Source: an uncultured Gemmiger sp.
Lineage (GTDB): Bacteria; Bacillota; Clostridia; Oscillospirales; Ruminococcaceae
DNA length: 43,130 nt
Reading direction: 5' to 3'
Assembly (NCBI GenBank): GCA_944382785.1
Contig: CALWNO010000021.1
Span: forward strand, 1 to 43,130
Of this stretch, positions 31,976-40,496 are shown in pieces. Position 1 is the first letter of the stretch, and each line of letters begins with the position of its first letter. The translations under genes were made by a program, and so were the position numbers. Below the pieces are notes generated by a model. It ran no database searches. It saw only the letters and a program-made list of their open reading frames with translations, and had not been told where the DNA came from.

Positions 31976-32009
31976 TTGTCGCCATTTTCAGCCGCTGCCT
32001 TTGACAGAC

Positions 32010-32048
32010 AAAAAACCGCCCCCGTGCCTGGCACGGGGGCGGTTTTTA
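32010..32048. terminator. Bidirectional terminator after oppA
   Basis: An 18-bp perfect inverted repeat (32011-32028 with 32030-32047), very GC-rich in the middle and A/T at both ends. It ends the opp transcript on the minus strand (31 bases past the stop) and backs up the HAD terminator on the plus strand. Confidence 0.85.
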
Positions 32049-32078
32049 TTTGCTGTTCAAGCCGTTACGCTGATACAA

Positions 32079-34001
32079 TCAGGCAGCGGTCTTGGTGGCA
32101 TGATGGAAGTACTTGTAGCCGAAGGAGTTGGTGTAGACGCCTTCCACATTGGACTTCTGCATGTAGGGGTCGTTGTAGTAGTACAGAGGCACAAGAGCCC
32201 AGGTTTCCATCAGCATGTCTTCAGCCTGATGCATCAGGGCAACACGGGCGGTCAGATCGGTCTCAGCCTTGATGCTGGCGATCAGATCGTTGTAGGTATC
32301 CCAGTTCTGCGGAGCGTAGGAAGGCACGGAGCCGGTCTCATCGGGACGGCCGAACTGAGCGTCGTTGTTGCCGGACTCGGTGGTCCACATCTCCAGCATG
32401 TTGATGGGGTCATCGAAGTCGGCCAGCCAGCCCTGACGGCAGACGTCGTAGTTGCCGGCCTTACGTTCGTTCAGGAAGACGTTCCAGGACTGGGTCTCCA
32501 CGTCGACGGTGATGCCAACAGCGGCCATATCCTGCTGGATAGCAGCACCGATGGCCTCGTTGCCGGCGCCTTCGTTGGTCAGGTAGGTGAAGGACAGCGG
32601 GGTGGAGGAGCTCAGCATGCCGTTGTCGTCGAAGACATAGCCGGCGCTCTCCAGCAGGGAGATAGCGGTCTGCAGGTTTTCTTCGTAGGCATCCTCGGTG
32701 GGATCGAAGTAGCCGACGGCCTCGGCATCGGGATAGGTGTAGCTGTCGGTGTTCTGACGGAATTCAGCGCCGTTGGAGTCGCTCATGCCGGCAGGAACGA
32801 AGGTGTTGGCCAGTTCCTGGCCAGTCTGACCGATGGTGTCAACGATGTACTGACGGTCGATCAGCAGGTTGATGGCTTCACGCATGGCGTTGGCCTGCTC
32901 GGGGGTCTTGCCCTCGAACAGCTTGGAGTTCACGTTGAAGCCAACGTAGTAGGTGCCGATGTTGGTGGCAATGTAGAACTCAGGATCGGTACCGTTGTGC
33001 TTGGGGATCTGCTCGTTGGGGATGGTATCGATGAAGTCCAGGTTGCCGGCCATGTAGGCGTTGTAGATAGCGGTGTCATCGGCGCTCAGCATGAACTGCA
33101 GGGTCTCGATGGAAACGCTGTCGGCATCGTAGTAGTTGGGGTTCTTGGTGTAGGTCATGCTCTCGTCATGGTTCCAAGCGGTGCAGGTGTAGGGACCGTT
33201 GGAGACGAAGCCGGCTTCCAGAGCCCAGGCGCCGGGGTTGGTGCCGTCGGTGTTAGCAGCTTCCACAGAAGCCTGCGGGACCGGGAAGAAGGTCGGGAAA
33301 GCGCACAGGCTCAGGAAGTACGGGCAGGGGCTGACCAGGGTGACGGTCAGGGTGTAGTCGGCGGTAGCCTCAACACCCACCAGGATGTTGTTGGCTTCCT
33401 GCTCAGCCAGAGCAGCGTCGCTGTACACTTCAGCGGGAGTGCTGTACTCTTCGCCGGAAGCAGCGGCAGCCTCAGCGGCAGCAGCGTCATATTCGGGGTT
33501 GGCAACCATTTCCTCGGCAGCCTCGTTCTTGGCGATCAGGCCGTCGAACAGGTAGCTGTAGTCGGAAGCGGTCATCGGGTTGGCGGCACGGTTCCAGCTG
33601 TAGACGAAGTCCTTAGCGGTCAGGTCGGTGCCGTCGCTCCACTTGCTCTGACGCAGGTGGAAGGTGTAGGTCATGCCGTCCTCGGAGACGTCGTAGCTTT
33701 CCGCCACGCCCGGGGCCAGCTGGCCGTTTTCGTCGTAGGTCAGCAGACCCACGAAGCTGTTGACGGCCAGAACGGCGCCGTCAACGGTGGAGTTCAGAGC
33801 CGGGTCCAGACGGTCGGGCTCAGACGCCAGGTTGATGTACAACGTGCTGGTGTCAGTGTTGAGCACAGACTCAGTGGAAGCAGACTCCGAAGTCGCAGCC
33901 GCAGAACCGGTCTCGCCGGTGGTAGCGGTGCTGGAAGCGCCGCAGCCAGCCAGGCTGACGACCATGGCGGCAGCGAGTGCAGATGCCATGAGCTTTTTCA
34001 T
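32079..34001 (-). CDS. oppA: Oligopeptide ABC transporter substrate-binding lipoprotein
   Basis: A 640-residue SBP_bac_5 family protein. A type II signal peptide (MKKLMASALAAAMVVSLAGC) ends in the lipobox LAGC with Cys20, so it is anchored on the outer face of the membrane. A Ser/Thr/Ala-rich linker follows, then the binding fold (LYINLASEPDRLDPAL, YTFHLRQSKWSDGTDLTAKD split, AWNHDESMTYTKNPNYYD split). An Ala/Glu-rich insert near residues 155-195 makes it longer than the usual 540-600. ATG at 34001 follows AGGAGG. It is last in the order oppB-C-D-F-A, but has its own promoter in the 270-base gap, consistent with the excess of binding protein such transporters need. Confidence 0.93.
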   Translation of the reverse strand: MKKLMASALAAAMVVSLAGCGASSTATTGETGSAAATSESASTESVLNTDTSTLYINLASEPDRLDPALNSTVDGAVLAVNSFVGLLTYDENGQLAPGVAESYDVSEDGMTYTFHLRQSKWSDGTDLTAKDFVYSWNRAANPMTASDYSYLFDGLIAKNEAAEEMVANPEYDAAAAEAAAASGEEYSTPAEVYSDAALAEQEANNILVGVEATADYTLTVTLVSPCPYFLSLCAFPTFFPVPQASVEAANTDGTNPGAWALEAGFVSNGPYTCTAWNHDESMTYTKNPNYYDADSVSIETLQFMLSADDTAIYNAYMAGNLDFIDTIPNEQIPKHNGTDPEFYIATNIGTYYVGFNVNSKLFEGKTPEQANAMREAINLLIDRQYIVDTIGQTGQELANTFVPAGMSDSNGAEFRQNTDSYTYPDAEAVGYFDPTEDAYEENLQTAISLLESAGYVFDDNGMLSSSTPLSFTYLTNEGAGNEAIGAAIQQDMAAVGITVDVETQSWNVFLNERKAGNYDVCRQGWLADFDDPINMLEMWTTESGNNDAQFGRPDETGSVPSYAPQNWDTYNDLIASIKAETDLTARVALMHQAEDMLMETWALVPLYYYNDPYMQKSNVEGVYTNSFGYKYFHHATKTAA

Positions 34002-34086
34002 TGTTCTTTCCTCCTAGAGATTCTATCAGAAACCCCCACGCAGACGGCGGTACCGCCCGGTGTGGACTCCTCCTGATACAAGGCCC

Positions 34087-34115
34087 ATTATAGATTCCGG
34101 TCCCGGCAATTGCAA
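34087..34115 (-). promoter_or_regulatory. Internal promoter for oppA
   Basis: Minus strand: -35 TTGCAA at 34110-34115, a 17-base spacer, and perfect -10 TATAAT at 34087-34092. The leader of about 80 bases can fold as a hairpin closed by ATCAG/CTGAT around a GGCGGTACCGCC core, which could stabilise the message. Confidence 0.65.
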
Positions 34116-34271
34116 TGCCGGTGGCCAAGCTGTTGCTTTTCAGTTACCATTTTTGGGCAAGATGTCAAATTTCGCACAAGGCATCCCGCCTTACTTTGTA
34201 GGTTCTGTTAAGCAATTGCCCGTCCGTGGGCGGCGGACAGGCAAAAATCCCCATTTTTCGGGCCGCAGTCC

Positions 34272-35315
34272 TTACTTGTTCCAGCAGGCGACAAAGTGAC
34301 CGTTGCCCCGGTCGGTAAACGGAGGCATGGCCTTGGCGCACTGTTCGGTGGCGTAACGGCAACGGGTACGGAAGGGGCAGCCGCTGGGCATATGCAGCGG
34401 GCTGGGCACGTCCCCTTCCAGCACGATACGCTTGGACGCACGGGCGGTACGCGGATCGGGTACCGGCACGGCGGACAGCAGGCTCTGGGTATAGGGATGA
34501 ATGGGATTGTCGTTGAGTTCGTCGGCGTCGGCCAGCTCCATCATCTTGCCCAGGTACATAACCGCAATACGGTCGCTGATGTGATGCACAACCAGCAGAT
34601 CGTGGGCAATAAAGAGGTAGGCCACACCCAGCTTCTCCTGCAGGTCCTCAAACATGTTGACGACCTGGGCCTGGATGGAAACGTCCAGAGCGGAGACGGG
34701 TTCGTCGCAGACGATGAACTTGGGGTTGACCGCCAGGGCACGGGCGATGCCGATACGCTGACGCTGACCGCCGGAGAATTCATGGGGATACCGCATGGCG
34801 TGCTCGGCGTTCAGACCGACCAGCTCCATCAGTTCCATGACACGCTCGTGGCGTTCTTTCTTGTTGCTGCACAGCTTGTGCACGTCCAGAGGCTCCCCGA
34901 TGATGTCCTCAACGGTCATACGGGGGTTCAGGGAAGAGTACGGGTCCTGAAAGACCATCTGCATTTCCTTGCGGTAGGGCAGCATGTCCACATGGACCTT
35001 CTTGCCCATGACCGGCTTGCCGTTGGCGTCCAGCTTCAGCTGGCCGTTCTCGTCGTACTGTTCCCCGCTGTCAAAAATGACCTTGCCGTCGAAAATGATC
35101 CGGCCGGCGGTGGGCTTGTACAGCTGGAGCAGGGTGCGGCCGACGGTGGTCTTACCGCAGCCGGATTCGCCCACCAGACCCAGGGTCTCACCCGGGCGGA
35201 TGGCGAAGGAGACATCATCCACAGCCTTGAGGTGGATGGTCTTGGCCAGGCCGGCACGAACGGGGAAATATTCCTTCAAATGCTCGACCTGCAAAAGGTA
35301 TTCGCTGTTTGCCAT
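34272..35315 (-). CDS. oppF: Oligopeptide ABC transporter ATP-binding protein
   Basis: A 347-residue cytoplasmic ATPase. Walker [11 protein letters not shown]-loop [12 protein letters not shown], signature [10 protein letters not shown], Walker [13 protein letters not shown] and the switch His in IAHDLLVV are present. The C-terminal oligopeptide domain has [15 protein letters not shown] with further Cys residues (EQCAKA, VACW), the set that binds an iron-sulfur cluster in some relatives. An insert after the Walker A region ([19 protein letters not shown]) is longer than in E. coli OppF. ATG at 35315 follows AAAGGAGGGG and sits one base after the oppD stop. A 270-base gap with a hairpin separates it from oppA. 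Confidence 0.94.
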   Translation of the reverse strand: MANSEYLLQVEHLKEYFPVRAGLAKTIHLKAVDDVSFAIRPGETLGLVGESGCGKTTVGRTLLQLYKPTAGRIIFDGKVIFDSGEQYDENGQLKLDANGKPVMGKKVHVDMLPYRKEMQMVFQDPYSSLNPRMTVEDIIGEPLDVHKLCSNKKERHERVMELMELVGLNAEHAMRYPHEFSGGQRQRIGIARALAVNPKFIVCDEPVSALDVSIQAQVVNMFEDLQEKLGVAYLFIAHDLLVVHHISDRIAVMYLGKMMELADADELNDNPIHPYTQSLLSAVPVPDPRTARASKRIVLEGDVPSPLHMPSGCPFRTRCRYATEQCAKAMPPFTDRGNGHFVACWNK

Positions 35316-35316
35316 C

Positions 35317-36330
35317 TTACTTCCCCTCCTTTGCATTCTTTACGTTGAGCCAGCACGAAGCCATGTGGTGTTCGCCCACCTGGAGTTCGGGGGGAACTTC
35401 CCGCAGGCAGATCTTCATGGCGGAGTCGCACCGGGGGCAGAAAGCGCAGCCCGCAGGCAGGTCCAGCATGTTGATGGGGGTGCCACCGATGGGTACCAGC
35501 CGCTCCTTCATGTTGGAGCCGGAGGGGATGGAACGCAGCAGGCCCTTGGTATACTCGTGGGCCGGAGCGTAGAAGATGTCGTCAGCAGTGCCGCGCTCGC
35601 ACACACGGCCGCCGTACATGACGATGATCTCATCGCACATGGAGGCAATGACACCCAGGTCATGGGTGACGATGATGATGGCCATGCCCAGCTTTTTCTG
35701 CAGATCCTGCATCAGTTCCAGGATCTGGGCCTGGATGGTCACGTCCAGGGCGGTGGTGGGCTCGTCGGCAATCAGGATGTCGGGTTCGCAGGCCAGGGCC
35801 ATGGCGATCATGACGCGCTGGCGCATGCCGCCGGACAGCTCATAGGGATACTGCTTGATCCGCTTTTCCGGTTCGTTGATGCCCACCAGTTCCAGCATTT
35901 CAATGGCGCGGGCCTTGGCCTGGGCCTTGTTGCGGTCGGTGTGCAGCATGATGGCTTCCATCAGCTGGTTGCCGATGGTGAACACGGGGTTCAGGCTGGT
36001 CATGGGGTCCTGGAAGATGATGGAGCAGCATTTGCCGCGGAAGGACTGCATCTGCTTTTCATCCCACTTGGTGATGTCCTGGCCCTTGTACAGGACCTGA
36101 CCGCCAGTGATGCCGCCGTTATCAGACAGAATGTCCATGATGGAATAGGCGGTGACGGACTTGCCGGAGCCGGATTCACCCACGATACCCAGAATCTTGC
36201 CGGGTTCCAGGGCAAAAGAGACGCCGTTGACCGCATGCACTTCGCCGCCCTTGTCGGTGGAGAAGGTGGTATGCAGGTCCTTGACTTCCAGGAGGTATTT
36301 CCAGTCCTGGCTGGTTTTTACTTCACTCAT
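35317..36330 (-). CDS. oppD: Oligopeptide ABC transporter ATP-binding protein
   Basis: A 337-residue ATPase, the partner of OppF. Walker [11 protein letters not shown]-loop [11 protein letters not shown], signature [11 protein letters not shown], Walker [13 protein letters not shown] and switch His in VTHDLGVI are intact. The C-terminal domain has [19 protein letters not shown] and ASCW, cysteines in the same positions as in OppF. ATG at 36330 follows GAGGAGGGG. It follows oppC by 13 bases. Confidence 0.95.
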   Translation of the reverse strand: MSEVKTSQDWKYLLEVKDLHTTFSTDKGGEVHAVNGVSFALEPGKILGIVGESGSGKSVTAYSIMDILSDNGGITGGQVLYKGQDITKWDEKQMQSFRGKCCSIIFQDPMTSLNPVFTIGNQLMEAIMLHTDRNKAQAKARAIEMLELVGINEPEKRIKQYPYELSGGMRQRVMIAMALACEPDILIADEPTTALDVTIQAQILELMQDLQKKLGMAIIIVTHDLGVIASMCDEIIVMYGGRVCERGTADDIFYAPAHEYTKGLLRSIPSGSNMKERLVPIGGTPINMLDLPAGCAFCPRCDSAMKICLREVPPELQVGEHHMASCWLNVKNAKEGK

Positions 36331-36343
36331 ACTTTGCCCCTCC

Positions 36344-37441
36344 TCAGCGCTTCAGTTTGGGGTCGAACGCGTCGCGCAGACCGTCGCCCAGCAGGTTGAA
36401 GGCCAAGACGATCAGGCAGATGATCAGCGACGGGAAGACCAGCTTCATGGGATAGCTGTTGATACCCGCACGGGCTTCGTTGGCCAGAGAGCCCAGCGAA
36501 GGCATGGGCACCTTGACGCCGATGCCCAGGAAGGACAGGTAGCTTTCGGTGAAAATGGCGGAAGGAATCTGCAGCGCCACCGAGATGATGATGACGGACA
36601 GGCAGTTGGGCAGGATGTGCTTGCGCAGGATGCGGCCGCTGGGCGTGCCGATGGTGCGGGCCGCCAGAACGTACTCATTCTGCTTGATGGTCAGGATCTG
36701 ACCGCGGACCAGGCGAGCCATGCCCACCCAGTACAGCAGGCCGAAGACCAGGAACAGGGCGATCATGTTGGTGCCCAGAGACTGCAGCAGAGGCACCTTT
36801 TCAATGACCGGCTTCAGGGTCTCGTTCAGAACAACGGAGAGCAGAATGATCATCAGGGTATCCGGCAGACTGTAGATAATATCCACGATACGCATCATGA
36901 TAATATCCACCGTGCCGCCGCACCAGCCCGAGATGGAGCCGTAGATCAGACCGATGATCAGCACCATGATGGACGCCACCAGGCCGACGGCCAGGGAGAC
37001 GCGGGTGCCGTAGATCACGCGGATGAAGTAGTCACGGCCCAGGCTGTCGGTGCCCATGACATGGGGGAAGAGCTTTTCGCCGGTCTCCTCCATGTACTGC
37101 TGTTCCCGCTGGGACCATTCAAAGGGGGCCAGGTTGGTGGCGGTCTTGTCGCGGCGGCCGTCCACGGTAATGATATCCTCATAGCTGTAGGGGACGAAGA
37201 ACGGGATGATGATGATGCTGAGCAGCAGCAGGACCAGCACGACGATGCTGCCCACGGCCAGCTTGTTCTTCATCAGGCGGCGGCAGCCGTCCTTGAAGAA
37301 GGTCACGCTTTCGCCCATGACCTCCTGCTGTGCCTTTTCGTCGGCGGTGGCGGGTTCAAAATCAGCAGAGCTGAACTTGGACAGATCGATCTGGACCGAA
37401 AGAGGGTTCTTTTCGGGCATACCGTTTTCTGCGTAGGTCAT
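36344..37441 (-). CDS. oppC: Oligopeptide ABC transporter permease
   Basis: A 365-residue permease. A long cytoplasmic N-terminal tail (about 55 residues) precedes the first membrane segment (VGSIVVLVLLLLSIIIIPFF, split), which is followed by the OppC-type external loop with GTDSLGRDYFIRVIYGTR. The EAA loop that contacts the ATPase is EYVLAARTIGTPSGRILRKH (split). ATG at 37441 follows AAGGAGG. It lies 15 bases after oppB. About six membrane segments are visible. Confidence 0.95.
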   Translation of the reverse strand: MTYAENGMPEKNPLSVQIDLSKFSSADFEPATADEKAQQEVMGESVTFFKDGCRRLMKNKLAVGSIVVLVLLLLSIIIIPFFVPYSYEDIITVDGRRDKTATNLAPFEWSQREQQYMEETGEKLFPHVMGTDSLGRDYFIRVIYGTRVSLAVGLVASIMVLIIGLIYGSISGWCGGTVDIIMMRIVDIIYSLPDTLMIILLSVVLNETLKPVIEKVPLLQSLGTNMIALFLVFGLLYWVGMARLVRGQILTIKQNEYVLAARTIGTPSGRILRKHILPNCLSVIIISVALQIPSAIFTESYLSFLGIGVKVPMPSLGSLANEARAGINSYPMKLVFPSLIICLIVLAFNLLGDGLRDAFDPKLKR

Positions 37442-37456
37442 TTTCTTTCCTCCTTC

Positions 37457-38368
37457 TTACTCCAGTTCGATGCGCGGGTCGATCAGCTTGTACACCAGGT
37501 CGGTGATCAGGTTGGCCGACACCATCAGGATGCCCAGGAACAGGGTGGTGGCCATGATCAGGGGGTAGTCGCTGTTGTTGATGCTGTTGACGAACTGGGT
37601 GCCCAGGCCGCCGATGGTGAAGATGCTCTCAACGACCATGGAGCCGGTGATGATGTAGGCGATCATGGGGCCCACGTAGGTGACGACGGGGATCAGGGCA
37701 TTGCGCAGGGCATGCTTGAAGATCACCTTGACCTGGGGCACGCCCTTGGCCCGGGCGGTACGCACATAGTCCTGGCTCAGAGCATCCAGCATGCTGGTCT
37801 TGGTCAGGCGTGTGATGTACGCCATGGGGTACAAAGACAGAGAAACCACCGGCAGGAAGTAGTTGGGGTTTTCCGCACTCCACACCGGGAAAATGTTCAG
37901 CTGCACGCAGAAGACCAGCAACAGCAGGGTGGCCAGAACGAAGCTGGGCACACCGGTGAACAGGGTGGTGAAGAAGATGATCAGCCGGTCCGGCAGCTTG
38001 TTGCGGTTCAGGGCCGCAATGCTGCCCAGAACCAGACCCAGAACCACGGCCACCGCGGCAGCCTGCAGACCCAGCTGAGAAGAAACGCCGAAGCGGGTCA
38101 TCAGGGTGGAGGTAATATCACGGCCGGTCTTCAGGGACACGCCCCAGTCACCGTGCAGGATATTGTTCATATACAGGATATACTGTTCGCCCACCGGCTT
38201 GTCCAGGTTGTAACGTGCTTCCAGCACGGCCTGGACCTGCGGACTGGGAGCCTTTTCCTTGTTGAAGGGGCCGCCGGGGATCGCGTTCATCGCGAAGAAG
38301 GTGATCAAGCTGATAATGATCACGGTCACGATCGCCAGCAACACACGTTTTACGACATATCGGGTCAC
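37457..38368 (-). CDS. oppB: Oligopeptide ABC transporter permease
   Basis: A 303-residue permease with six membrane segments. The N-terminus (TRYVVKRVLLAIVTVI) and the EAA loop (DYVRTARAKGVPQVKVIFKH, split) are typical of OppB. The start is GTG at 38368; GAGGAG is 11 bases upstream, slightly far. It is first in the opp operon, behind a promoter at 38586-38614 and a long leader (about 210 bases) that carries a terminator-like hairpin. Confidence 0.94.
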   Translation of the reverse strand: MTRYVVKRVLLAIVTVIIISLITFFAMNAIPGGPFNKEKAPSPQVQAVLEARYNLDKPVGEQYILYMNNILHGDWGVSLKTGRDITSTLMTRFGVSSQLGLQAAAVAVVLGLVLGSIAALNRNKLPDRLIIFFTTLFTGVPSFVLATLLLLVFCVQLNIFPVWSAENPNYFLPVVSLSLYPMAYITRLTKTSMLDALSQDYVRTARAKGVPQVKVIFKHALRNALIPVVTYVGPMIAYIITGSMVVESIFTIGGLGTQFVNSINNSDYPLIMATTLFLGILMVSANLITDLVYKLIDPRIELE

Positions 38369-38525
38369 GTTCGTTCACTCTCCTCATTAAATACGGGGTC
38401 CTGCAGGACCCGCGCTGGCCGCGTGTTTTGAACGGGCCGCCGCCCGTTTTCCCCGCCTGTCCCCCGTTGCGGTGCGGTGCCGGGTCCGGAACACGTTTGT
38501 GTGTCTTCGGCGGACACCTTGCCAC

Positions 38526-38565
38526 AAAAAAAAGGAACGACAGCGTTTGATCAAACGCCATCGTT
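38526..38565 (-). terminator. Attenuator-like terminator in the oppB leader
   Basis: On the minus strand an inverted repeat spans 38536-38565: AACGA/TCGTT outer and GCGTTT/AAACGC inner stems with a 2x2 internal loop. CC and eight Ts follow it directly. It lies downstream of the oppB promoter and upstream of oppB, so it could stop part of the transcripts. The core GCGTTTGATCAAACGC is also a perfect 16-bp palindrome and could instead be an operator. Confidence 0.5.
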
Positions 38566-38585
38566 TGAGCAAAGGAATCCTCAAT

Positions 38586-38614
38586 AAAATATCACAAAAT
38601 TGTAACGTTGTCAA
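38586..38614 (-). promoter_or_regulatory. Promoter for the opp operon
   Basis: Minus strand: consensus -35 TTGACA at 38609-38614, a 17-base spacer, and -10 TATTTT at 38586-38591. The 361-base gap 38369-38729 holds, in transcription order, the hydrogenase terminator, this promoter, the attenuator-like hairpin and a GC-rich leader of about 160 bases. Confidence 0.65.
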
Positions 38615-38650
38615 CTTTTCCGCCGGACAGAAAAGACCCTCCAAATGTGA

Positions 38651-38688
38651 AAATTTGCCCGGCACCTGCCGGTACCGGGCAAAAAAAG
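38651..38688 (-). terminator. Rho-independent terminator after the hydrogenase gene
   Basis: TGCCCGGCACC (38656-38666) pairs with GGTACCGGGCA (38671-38681), 11 bp with one G-U pair and a TGCC loop, followed on the minus strand by AATTTT. It lies 50-80 bases past the hydrogenase stop. Confidence 0.65.
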
Positions 38689-38729
38689 CTGACTTTATTC
38701 TGGGTAAAAAGCCCTTTCAGGAAGCATTT

Positions 38730-40496
38730 TTATTCATTTTCCGCCAGTTCGGAAGGCATCTTCCAGCCAAAATGATCGGTGTGCAGCCAGGCTTCGGCTG
38801 TCTCGCTGCCGGGGGCGCCCAAAGCTTCCCGATACAGGGCCTGAATGGCCGGATTTTCGTGGGAGAAACGCAGAGCGCTGCCTCTGTCAATGCTGTACAG
38901 CACCTGTCCGCGGCTGTGAGCCAGTTCCTCGTCGTCCCGGCTGTGGGGCTGTCCCCCGCCGCCGGCACACCCGCCGGGGCAGGCCATGACCTCCACAAAA
39001 TCGTAGTGCACATGACCGGCGCGCACCGCCTCAATCAGGCGGCGGGTGTTGGCCAACCCGCTGACCACCGCCGTTTTCACACTCGCGCCGCCCAGATCAA
39101 ACTCCGCCTCCGTCCAGCCGGAGGCACCGTCGGCATTGCCCCGCACTGCGTGGAAGGCTTCCGGCGGTGGATTCTGACCGTTGGCCAGATAATAAGCGCT
39201 GCGCAGAGCGGCTTCCATGACGCCGCCGGTGGCCCCGAAGATGACCCCTGCTCCGCTATAGGGCCCCAGGATGGAGTCGAAGGCTTCTTCCGCCATCTGT
39301 TCCGGGTGCAGGTGCTCCGACCGGATCATCCGCACCAGTTCCCGGGTGGTCAGGGCCAGGTCCACGTCCCGTCCGGCCTCGGTCTGCATAGTAGGCAGGG
39401 CGCACTCCGCCTTTTTGGCCACGCAGGGCATGATGGACACGCTGTAGATCTGGTCCGGACGGACTCCGATCTTGCGGGACAGGTAGTTCCGGGCCACCGC
39501 GCCGAACATCTGCTGAGGACTCTTGGCGGTGGACAGCCGGGCGGTCATGTCCGGGTAATGCCCCTTGAGATACCGCACCCAGCCGGGGCAGCAGCTGGTG
39601 AACATGGGCAGGAACTGGGTCTCCCCTGCCCTGAAGCGGTGCAGGAACTCGGTTCCCTCCTCCATAATGGTCAGGTCGGCGGAGAAGGAGGTGTCGAACA
39701 CATAATCGAACCCCAGCGCCCGCAGCACCGCCGCCATCCGGTTGACGGTGGCGACCTCCGGGGGCAGGCCCAGGCTCTCTCCCCAGGCGGCACGCACCGC
39801 CGGGGCGATCTGTACCACCGTGACCAGATTGGGGTCGGCCAGGGCGGCAAAGGCCTTTTCGGTATCGCTGCGTTCCCGCAGGGCCCCGGTTGGGCAATGG
39901 GTAATGCACTGGCCGCAGAGCACACAGTCGGACTCCTTGATGCGGCGGTTGTGGCTCACATCCACCCGGGTACGGCTGCCGGTCCCGGACAGGTCCCAGA
40001 CGTTGACCCCCTGGACCTTATCACACACCTGGATGCAGCGCATGCACTTGATGCACTTGTTGGTGTCCCGGTAGAGAGGGAAATCCTTGGGCCACTGGGC
40101 CCGGGCACCGGTGACCAGGTCCCGGGGATAGGGGTTTTCCAGAATGCCCAGGTCGTTGGCGATATTCTGCAGGTGGCAGTTGCCGCTGCGCAGGCAGGTG
40201 GCACAGTGGCAGTCGTGCTGGGACAGGATGAGCTCCACGTTGATCTTGCGGGTGCGGCGTACCCGGGGGGTGTTGGTGCGGATGACCATCCCCTCAAACA
40301 CCGGGTTGTTGCAGCTGGGCACCAGGTTGCGCTCCCCTTCGATCTCCACGCAGCAGACCCGACAGGCGCCGATCTCATTGAGGCGCTTGAGGTAGCACAG
40401 GTGAGGGATATCCACCCCGGCGGCTTTGGCGGCTTCCAGGATGGTGGTGTGCTCGGGCACGGCCACCGCCTTGCCGTTGACAGTCACGTTTACCAT
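38730..40496 (-). CDS. hydA: [FeFe] hydrogenase with four accessory FeS clusters
   Basis: A 588-residue monomeric-type catalytic subunit (M3 layout). Residues 1-80: [2Fe-2S] domain (C34, C45, C48/49, C62). Residues 92-107: His-Cys3 [4Fe-4S] site (H94, C98, C101, C107). Residues 148-158 and 191-201: two ferredoxin clusters CxxCxxCxxxC. The H-cluster motifs are complete: TSCCPGW (300-306), MPCVAKK (356-362) and MACPGGCAGGGGQP (504-517). It makes or oxidises H2 in the cytoplasm. ATG at 40496 follows GGAGG and overlaps the upstream flavoprotein gene by seven bases, so they form one complex or pathway. Maturases HydE, HydF and HydG are not in this window. Confidence 0.95.
   Translation of the reverse strand: MVNVTVNGKAVAVPEHTTILEAAKAAGVDIPHLCYLKRLNEIGACRVCCVEIEGERNLVPSCNNPVFEGMVIRTNTPRVRRTRKINVELILSQHDCHCATCLRSGNCHLQNIANDLGILENPYPRDLVTGARAQWPKDFPLYRDTNKCIKCMRCIQVCDKVQGVNVWDLSGTGSRTRVDVSHNRRIKESDCVLCGQCITHCPTGALRERSDTEKAFAALADPNLVTVVQIAPAVRAAWGESLGLPPEVATVNRMAAVLRALGFDYVFDTSFSADLTIMEEGTEFLHRFRAGETQFLPMFTSCCPGWVRYLKGHYPDMTARLSTAKSPQQMFGAVARNYLSRKIGVRPDQIYSVSIMPCVAKKAECALPTMQTEAGRDVDLALTTRELVRMIRSEHLHPEQMAEEAFDSILGPYSGAGVIFGATGGVMEAALRSAYYLANGQNPPPEAFHAVRGNADGASGWTEAEFDLGGASVKTAVVSGLANTRRLIEAVRAGHVHYDFVEVMACPGGCAGGGGQPHSRDDEELAHSRGQVLYSIDRGSALRFSHENPAIQALYREALGAPGSETAEAWLHTDHFGWKMPSELAENE

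Noticed and set aside
31944-34076. Long plus-strand open frame of 710 codons over oppA
   Set aside because: It is antisense to a well-matched lipoprotein gene and begins at a terminator.
36152-38431. Long plus-strand open frame of 759 codons
   Set aside because: It is antisense to oppC and oppB; the translated sequence is low-complexity Gln/His/Asp and the sense genes are certain.
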